Positions 57,170 through 62,341 of a DNA stretch of 62,341 bases are shown piece after piece. A program made the position numbers and the translations under genes. Each line of letters opens with the position of its first letter. The stretch's first letter is position 1. The notes under the pieces were generated by a model, which had not been told where the DNA came from, did no database searches, and worked only from the letters and a program-made list of their open reading frames with translations. Origin of the DNA: an uncultured Lachnospiraceae bacterium (GTDB lineage Bacteria; Bacillota; Clostridia; Lachnospirales; Lachnospiraceae); NCBI GenBank assembly GCA_910579645.1, contig CAJTVK010000006.1, forward strand, positions 1 through 62,341, read 5' to 3'.

Positions 57170-60100
57170 ATGTTAGGTGATTATGAAGCACGCAGGGAAT
57201 TTGTGGAGAAGTTTAAAGAGGAGTGGAACCGCAGGCTGGAAGGAGTGTCTGAGGAACTGCTTGACTTAGTGAAGCAGATTGAAAAAGAAGAAGATCACGA
57301 GTGGCTGACAGTGCCGGAAGAAGCCTTGGAACTGATAGAGGACAAAGGTATGCTTCCTTCCCGGGTGATGTGGGAATATTATGGAGGACTGGTAAAGCTA
57401 TATGTCCCGGAGAAACATCGGAAAGCATACTATACCATCATAGACAAGCTGAATCAGTTTTCCTTTGCACCGTCCACAGGGCTTGGAAGTTCATGCAGGG
57501 AGGACGGTTATGGATCAAAGATATATGTTATGTTCCGTTTGCTTTTGGATTATAAAATACTGGAGTTTTACGGCGGAAATCTGGCTGCTTATCTAAGAAA
57601 GGAATTGCCGGAAGAATTGCTGGAGTTCAGGTCATACTCCAATCTGTATGCGATGCGCTATGCTCCGTATTTAATTGCGGGAGCCATAGACGCAAAAGAT
57701 GAGGAGGTCATTCAGACAGTAAAAGAAATGTTAGGGGAAGGGGAGGCGGAACTGGACAATGCAGTGTTAAGCGGCATTGTGAAATGTTCGGATCGGTCTT
57801 TGCTTGATTTGCTGGGGCGCTTTCTGCTGGCGGCAGGGAATCAGGACGGACTGCGGAAAATGGTATGCCGAGTGGCCGACAGCGGAACCAGGGAGGCTTT
57901 TGCTTATATTTTCGGCTGCATTTGTGAAAATAAGCTTTACCTTCACGGTTCCGTGAAATTAACACTTATGGAAATAATGGATATATGGGACAGCAAAGGG
58001 CTGGATTTAATCATGGGGAAATATGGGGTGCAGCTACAGGAAGCTTTGCTGGACAAAGAAAAGGCGGAGGCATTCTGCCATTCCTCGGACCGGATATTAA
58101 TTTATATCGGTTTGTGGGCCATGGGGAAATGCTGCAGGCAAGACACTATTGCAATACTGCGGGAATTTATAATGAAAGGCACAAAAGACCAGCGGATGAT
58201 TATGGCTTATACCAATCGGTCACAGTGGGACAGGTATGAATGCCGGTATCTGGCAGAGCAAATGCTTGGCGGCGGGGAAGGGGAGATAGATTTGGAACTG
58301 ACTGCGGCATATTGGAGATCTTTTTGTCTGGGGCTGGCGGAGTATCGGAACTACCGGAAAATATGGAAAGAAGGGGACGACGGTTTTCCCGAAAAGGTTT
58401 TTCTTTACTATTTCGATACAAAAGACAAGGCCATGGAGAAGGTGAATTTTCTGCACCGTCTGTTGGAGGAAATGCCGGCGAAAGAAGTGAAATTCCAGCC
58501 TTGTATATTTCCGTGGCACAGCGAAAAAATCACGGTATCCGGCATATGGAAACAGCTTTGCCTTCTGGCTCATATGCTGGAGGATGAGGAACTGGCCGAT
58601 GAGGTGTTGGAGCATCTGGGTGAAATAAGGAAATCGGCCAATATGGGAAGCCGGGCGGATTATGCGGAACTGCTGCTCCGTAATCCTACAGGGAAAAAGC
58701 AGGTGGATAAGCTGGTCAGCCTGCTGGCGGACAAAGAAAGCGATACAAGGAAAAAAGCGGCGGAATTATTGGAAGGACAGGTTCTTGAGGACGTTCACTA
58801 CGGGCTGCTGGAGGGGTATCTGCGTCTGAAAAACGGTGAGATAAGAAGGCTTGCCCTTGAATTTCTGAAAGGGCAGCAGCCGGAACGGATTGCGTCTTCC
58901 GTGGAGAGGCTTATTGCGTCGGAAGACAGGAGGATGCAGAAAGGTGGGCTGGATCTTGCCTTGGAGACGGTGAAAGAGGAAACGGCGGAACCGCAGCTGA
59001 AAGAGAAACTGCGGCAGCTGGTTTCCCGGATAGAGGAACCGGAGGAGAACGAGAAAATATTGCTGCGGCGGATTTTGGGAGAGAATACTGAGAAAGAGCC
59101 GGCAGCAAAGGAAGAGGGTTACGGGCTGTACCGGGAGGATGCGGTGATTTCGGCTCCGGAGAAAAAAGCGGACAGGCAGGCGGTAACGGAATACTTTCGT
59201 ATAGACAGCGGGACGATAGACAAGATAGTGCAGAAACTGGCAGACATGGTGCATAAAAATGCAGGCTGCAGCTGCATTGACAAGAATGGGGAAGAGATAA
59301 GGCTGGACGATTATCTGGAAAGAGAAATGGGATATTTCTATGGGACGGAAATGCCTTTCCGGGATTTGTGGGAAAAATTTTATTCGGAGGAAATCGGGGA
59401 TGTCCGTTTGCTGACCATTTTCCGGCTTACCCTGAGATGCGGGACAGGCAGGAAAAAAGAAGAAAAGCAGGAGTCCTTCGGGCAGTGGAAACATAAACTT
59501 TTGGGAAGGACGGTAACGGAGTATGTAATGCCGGAAGGAATCGGCATTACCGAAAGAACACTGTGGAGGGCCGCGCAAAACCTTGCCGATATTTTCGGCA
59601 CCGGTGAATTAGGGAAGATTGGAATGGAGATGTTCCGCTGGATGCTGGAGGACATGGAACCGGAGCAGATGTGGCATAAGAAAACGATTAGGGGCCGGAC
59701 TTATTGGAATTCCTTTCTGGAAGAGGATGTTTTTTGGGGAATTTTGAGGGCGGCGGAAAAAGAGAAGGGAGCGGAGTCTTTTGCCAATCGTTTTTATTTA
59801 TATGCCGGCATGGATGAAAAGTACGGATTCCAAAGGACAAGATGCAGAAAATATAGTATGTTTTCAGGCAATCACGATTTGCTGGATATAGAGGATTATG
59901 TGAAAGCTTTTTCCCTTGGGCTTATAGAAGAAGACATTATTTATAAAAAGATAATGGAAGTCTGGGGACCGGAATATACGTTGGATAGGCTGGAGGGCTT
60001 TGAAGAAGGTTCGGATACATGGAAAAGGCGTAGAATAGAAGAACTTTTTGAAGATTCCGAGGAAGAAAACCGGAACTTTATGGAAGCGGGGCATCATATT

Positions 60101-62260
60101 TACGGCCGGCTGGTGAACCGGATTTTAAAAGAGGAATTAAGCCGAGGGGAGATGCCCACGGTATTTTCGGAGTATGTCTGGGGAGTCAATCATATCTACG
60201 GCATGGAACATTTTGTGGAACTGCTGAAAGCTTTGGGCGACGGAAAACTGGACCGGAATCGGGCGGATACGGACGGGAAAGCGGAATGCCTGAGCCGTCT
60301 GCTTCTTGTCTGTACCCCGAAAGAAGGGGACAATGGGGGACGGCTGAGGGATTTGCTTACGGATAAAACCACCGGTAAGGTTTCCGTTTCGGATAAGCGG
60401 CTGACAGAGGCCGGGATGTATGCGCCCCAGTGGCTTGGGGTTCTGGAGGAATATTTCGGGATTCCGGGTTTCCGCAGCGGATGCTGTTACTTTATTGCAC
60501 ATATGGCAGGATGGCTTTCACCGCAAAAGCAAGCCATGATTGCCAGATATACGCCTCTTTCGGCAGAGGAACTGGCAGCAGGGGCTTTTGACAGCGGGTG
60601 GTTTTTCGGGGTTTATGAGATTTTGGGAGAGGAAAAGTTTCGCTGGCTGTATGATGCGGCAAAGTATATTTCGGACGGAAGTAAGCATGTACGGGCAAGG
60701 AAGTATGCGGATGCGGCGTTGGGCAGGGTGACGGCAGAGGAACTGGAGGCAAGGATTGAGGAAAAAAGAAACAAAGATTTGCTGATGAGTTATGGCTTAG
60801 TTCCTTTCCGGGATAAAAGCGATATGTTCAGGCGGTATGAATTTTTGCAGCGTTTCCGGAAAGAAAGCCGTAATTACGGAAGCAGGAGAAGAGTCAGCGA
60901 AGCGGAGGCGGTGAATATGGCTCTGCGGAATATGGCGACCATGGCAGGATATGCGGATACGATGCGTCTGACTTTAGCTATGGAAGGCGAAGCGGCTAAA
61001 GAATATGGGAAATATATGGAATGGCATACAGTGGCGGACGTACAGGTAAGGATAGAAATTGATGCACAGGGTATTCCCGCCGTAGTCTGTGAGAAAGAAG
61101 GAAAGACGCTGAAATCAGTGCCTGCCAGACTGAAGAAGGAGGAATGGATGGCAGCTGTGCTGAAGGCCTATAAAAAGCTGAAAGAACAGAGCCGCAGGTG
61201 CACTCGCATGTTTGAGCAGGCTATGAAAGACAGGGAAAAATTTAGTTTTGGAGAATTGCTGGAATTAAATAAAAATCCGATTGCCGCACCGGTAGCCCAA
61301 GGGTTGGTATTTATTCCCGCAGGGGTGCTGACTTCCGAAGGACAAGGGCAGGAGGGGGAAAGTACGGACGGGCTAAGGAGCGGTTATTTTACGGAACGGG
61401 GGCTTTTAGGACCCAAAGGACAGTTGGCCGAGATTCCTCCGGCTACCCTTTTGCTTGTGGCTCATCCAATCGAATTGTTTGCGGAAGGCACGCTGGAGGC
61501 CTATCAGAGGGGCTGCTATGACGCCGTCCGGTCAGGCACGGTAAGAAAGCAGCCGTTTAAGCAGATTTACAGGGAATTTTATCTGAAATTGGAAGAGGAA
61601 CTGGAACAGCCAAAAAGCCGGGCATTCAGCGGATATCAAGTGGAACCCGTGAAAGCCCTGGCCTGCCTGAAGGGGCAGGGATGGATTGCCGATGTGGAAG
61701 AGGGCATACAGAAAATATGCTACGGACAGAACATGATTGCAGGGATACGGGTATTGTCGGACTGGGTGACGGCAGAGGACTTGATGACCCCTTCCATAGA
61801 CTGGGTGGATTTTTATGACCGGCTCAGCCATGAGCAAGTGTGCATGAAAGATGTGCCCGATGTGGTTTACTCGGAGATTATGCGGGATGTGGATTTGGCA
61901 GTAAGCGTTGCTTATGTGGGAGGCGTGGATCCGGAAACCTGCCGTTCCACTATGGAAATGCGGAAAGTGATAGCGGAATATAATTTGCCGCTGTTTGGAA
62001 TAACGAATGTGAAATTTGTGAGAAACCATGCGGTCATACAAGGAAAGCGGGCGGCCTATACCGTTCATATGGGGAGCGGCGTAGTCCATCGCAAAGGCGG
62101 CCCGCAGATAAATATAAAGGCAGTGCCGGCACAGAAGCGGGGAAGGATTTTCCTGCCGTTTGTGGAGGAGGATCCGAAGACCGCGGAGATATTGTCTAAA
62201 ATTATTCTGTTTGCAGCAGACGATAAAATTAAGGATTCGGAAATACTGCGGCAGATTTGA
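57170..62260 (+). CDS. giant DUF4132-domain protein (1696 aa)
   Basis: An intact 1696-residue frame starts at ATG 57170 after GGGAGGGGGAG. The N-terminal two-thirds is helical with HEAT-like repeats (about 510-630: LVSLLADKESDTRKKAAELL, LEGYLRLKNGEIRRLALEFL). DUF4132 follows at about 1220-1380 (RRYEFLQRFRKESRNYGSRR, EAVNMALRNMATMAGYADTM, CTRMFEQAMKDREKFSF). The C-terminal domain contains IMRDVDLAVSVAYVGGVDPE and IKAVPAQKRGRIFLPFVEED. E. coli relatives (YehI/MolR) lie next to MoxR ATPase, VWA and SWIM genes. No membrane segment. Function unknown; a scaffold of an NTP-dependent conflict or stress system is an inference. Confidence 0.85.
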   Translation: MLGDYEARREFVEKFKEEWNRRLEGVSEELLDLVKQIEKEEDHEWLTVPEEALELIEDKGMLPSRVMWEYYGGLVKLYVPEKHRKAYYTIIDKLNQFSFAPSTGLGSSCREDGYGSKIYVMFRLLLDYKILEFYGGNLAAYLRKELPEELLEFRSYSNLYAMRYAPYLIAGAIDAKDEEVIQTVKEMLGEGEAELDNAVLSGIVKCSDRSLLDLLGRFLLAAGNQDGLRKMVCRVADSGTREAFAYIFGCICENKLYLHGSVKLTLMEIMDIWDSKGLDLIMGKYGVQLQEALLDKEKAEAFCHSSDRILIYIGLWAMGKCCRQDTIAILREFIMKGTKDQRMIMAYTNRSQWDRYECRYLAEQMLGGGEGEIDLELTAAYWRSFCLGLAEYRNYRKIWKEGDDGFPEKVFLYYFDTKDKAMEKVNFLHRLLEEMPAKEVKFQPCIFPWHSEKITVSGIWKQLCLLAHMLEDEELADEVLEHLGEIRKSANMGSRADYAELLLRNPTGKKQVDKLVSLLADKESDTRKKAAELLEGQVLEDVHYGLLEGYLRLKNGEIRRLALEFLKGQQPERIASSVERLIASEDRRMQKGGLDLALETVKEETAEPQLKEKLRQLVSRIEEPEENEKILLRRILGENTEKEPAAKEEGYGLYREDAVISAPEKKADRQAVTEYFRIDSGTIDKIVQKLADMVHKNAGCSCIDKNGEEIRLDDYLEREMGYFYGTEMPFRDLWEKFYSEEIGDVRLLTIFRLTLRCGTGRKKEEKQESFGQWKHKLLGRTVTEYVMPEGIGITERTLWRAAQNLADIFGTGELGKIGMEMFRWMLEDMEPEQMWHKKTIRGRTYWNSFLEEDVFWGILRAAEKEKGAESFANRFYLYAGMDEKYGFQRTRCRKYSMFSGNHDLLDIEDYVKAFSLGLIEEDIIYKKIMEVWGPEYTLDRLEGFEEGSDTWKRRRIEELFEDSEEENRNFMEAGHHIYGRLVNRILKEELSRGEMPTVFSEYVWGVNHIYGMEHFVELLKALGDGKLDRNRADTDGKAECLSRLLLVCTPKEGDNGGRLRDLLTDKTTGKVSVSDKRLTEAGMYAPQWLGVLEEYFGIPGFRSGCCYFIAHMAGWLSPQKQAMIARYTPLSAEELAAGAFDSGWFFGVYEILGEEKFRWLYDAAKYISDGSKHVRARKYADAALGRVTAEELEARIEEKRNKDLLMSYGLVPFRDKSDMFRRYEFLQRFRKESRNYGSRRRVSEAEAVNMALRNMATMAGYADTMRLTLAMEGEAAKEYGKYMEWHTVADVQVRIEIDAQGIPAVVCEKEGKTLKSVPARLKKEEWMAAVLKAYKKLKEQSRRCTRMFEQAMKDREKFSFGELLELNKNPIAAPVAQGLVFIPAGVLTSEGQGQEGESTDGLRSGYFTERGLLGPKGQLAEIPPATLLLVAHPIELFAEGTLEAYQRGCYDAVRSGTVRKQPFKQIYREFYLKLEEELEQPKSRAFSGYQVEPVKALACLKGQGWIADVEEGIQKICYGQNMIAGIRVLSDWVTAEDLMTPSIDWVDFYDRLSHEQVCMKDVPDVVYSEIMRDVDLAVSVAYVGGVDPETCRSTMEMRKVIAEYNLPLFGITNVKFVRNHAVIQGKRAAYTVHMGSGVVHRKGGPQINIKAVPAQKRGRIFLPFVEEDPKTAEILSKIILFAADDKIKDSEILRQI

Positions 62261-62263
62261 GCA

Positions 62264-62303
62264 CGGAAATCAATTTGAGGTTTTCTGCCTGCGCAGCTGC
62301 CAG
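62264..62303. repeat. dispersed intergenic repeat (CGGAAATCAATTT...GCAGCTGCC)
   Basis: CGGAAATCAATTTGAGG, then TTTTCTGCCTGCGCAGCTGCC, matches 20093-20136. It starts 4 bp after the DUF4132 stop; the sequence to the window end continues with repeat-like material. Confidence 0.6.
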
Positions 62304-62341
62304 ACCCGGAAGCCTACGGACAGCCAATGCCCCTCGGCAAG

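Noticed and set aside
1..62341. tRNA, rRNA or CRISPR array
   Set aside because: No regularly spaced repeat-spacer pattern, no recognisable tRNA or rRNA segment was seen by reading; short tandem repeats found are too few and unspaced.

Overview
The window looks like chromosomal DNA of a Lachnospiraceae-type member of the Clostridia. This is inferred from gene content: rpsF-ssb-rpsR and gdpP-rplI-dnaB blocks of Firmicutes type, anaerobic pyruvate formate-lyase with its activase, YesM/YesN-type two-component regulation, LplB/YtcP-type sugar permeases without a local ATPase, and DUF1858, DUF1846 and DUF951 proteins. Shine-Dalgarno sequences are strong (AGGAGG types) and intrinsic terminators are plentiful. 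No rRNA, tRNA or CRISPR array was seen.

Layout. 1-2.46 kb is a graveyard of mobile DNA: the end of an ATP-binding/winged-helix protein, a stop-interrupted phage tail gene, a truncated IS110-family transposase and a scrap of a large serine recombinase. 2.9-5.9 kb holds an AraC/GyrI regulator, an unknown protein and a mannitol-dehydrogenase-family oxidoreductase. 7.2-10.1 kb carries a BceAB-type peptide-antibiotic transporter pair with a BceR-like operator but no adjacent two-component system. 10.3-19.8 kb is housekeeping: YdcF, sirtuin, DUF951, rpsF-ssb-rpsR, an ECF sigma factor with an unusual membrane partner, gdpP, rplI, dnaB and a MerR regulator.

19.8-25.6 kb is an anaerobic redox region: an 8-Cys ferredoxin, pflA, and a pyruvate formate-lyase split into a 679-residue catalytic protein and a separate 80-residue glycyl-radical protein. 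A 67-residue Cys-containing relative of the radical protein lies between them. Nearby are a DUF1858 protein, a probable structured non-coding RNA with its own consensus promoter and terminator, and a ferritin-like protein. 25.7-34 kb has DUF3892, DUF1846, pyrG, ftsH and uvrC.

34-51 kb is the main accessory locus. After an Rpn-type nuclease comes a co-directional set for mannose-rich glycans: GH125, GH38, a YesM/YesN two-component system, a binding protein, two permeases, a second binding protein, a GH130 phosphorylase and a ROK kinase. Together these would import and dismantle high-mannose N-glycan-like oligosaccharides under two-component control. The two-component pair is bracketed by inverted copies of a miniature inverted-repeat element.

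51-62 kb holds an iron alcohol dehydrogenase, an ICMT-like membrane protein with a folded leader, an AAA-ATPase/PD-(D/E)XK protein, a DegV protein, and a 1696-residue DUF4132 protein downstream of a 22-bp tandem array. DUF4132 genes often open MoxR/VWA gene clusters, so more of that system may lie beyond the window. Strongest candidates for something undescribed: the split pyruvate formate-lyase with its Cys-containing third protein, the FtsX-ectodomain-like sigma-factor partner, the ncRNA near 24.6 kb, and the DUF4132 region.
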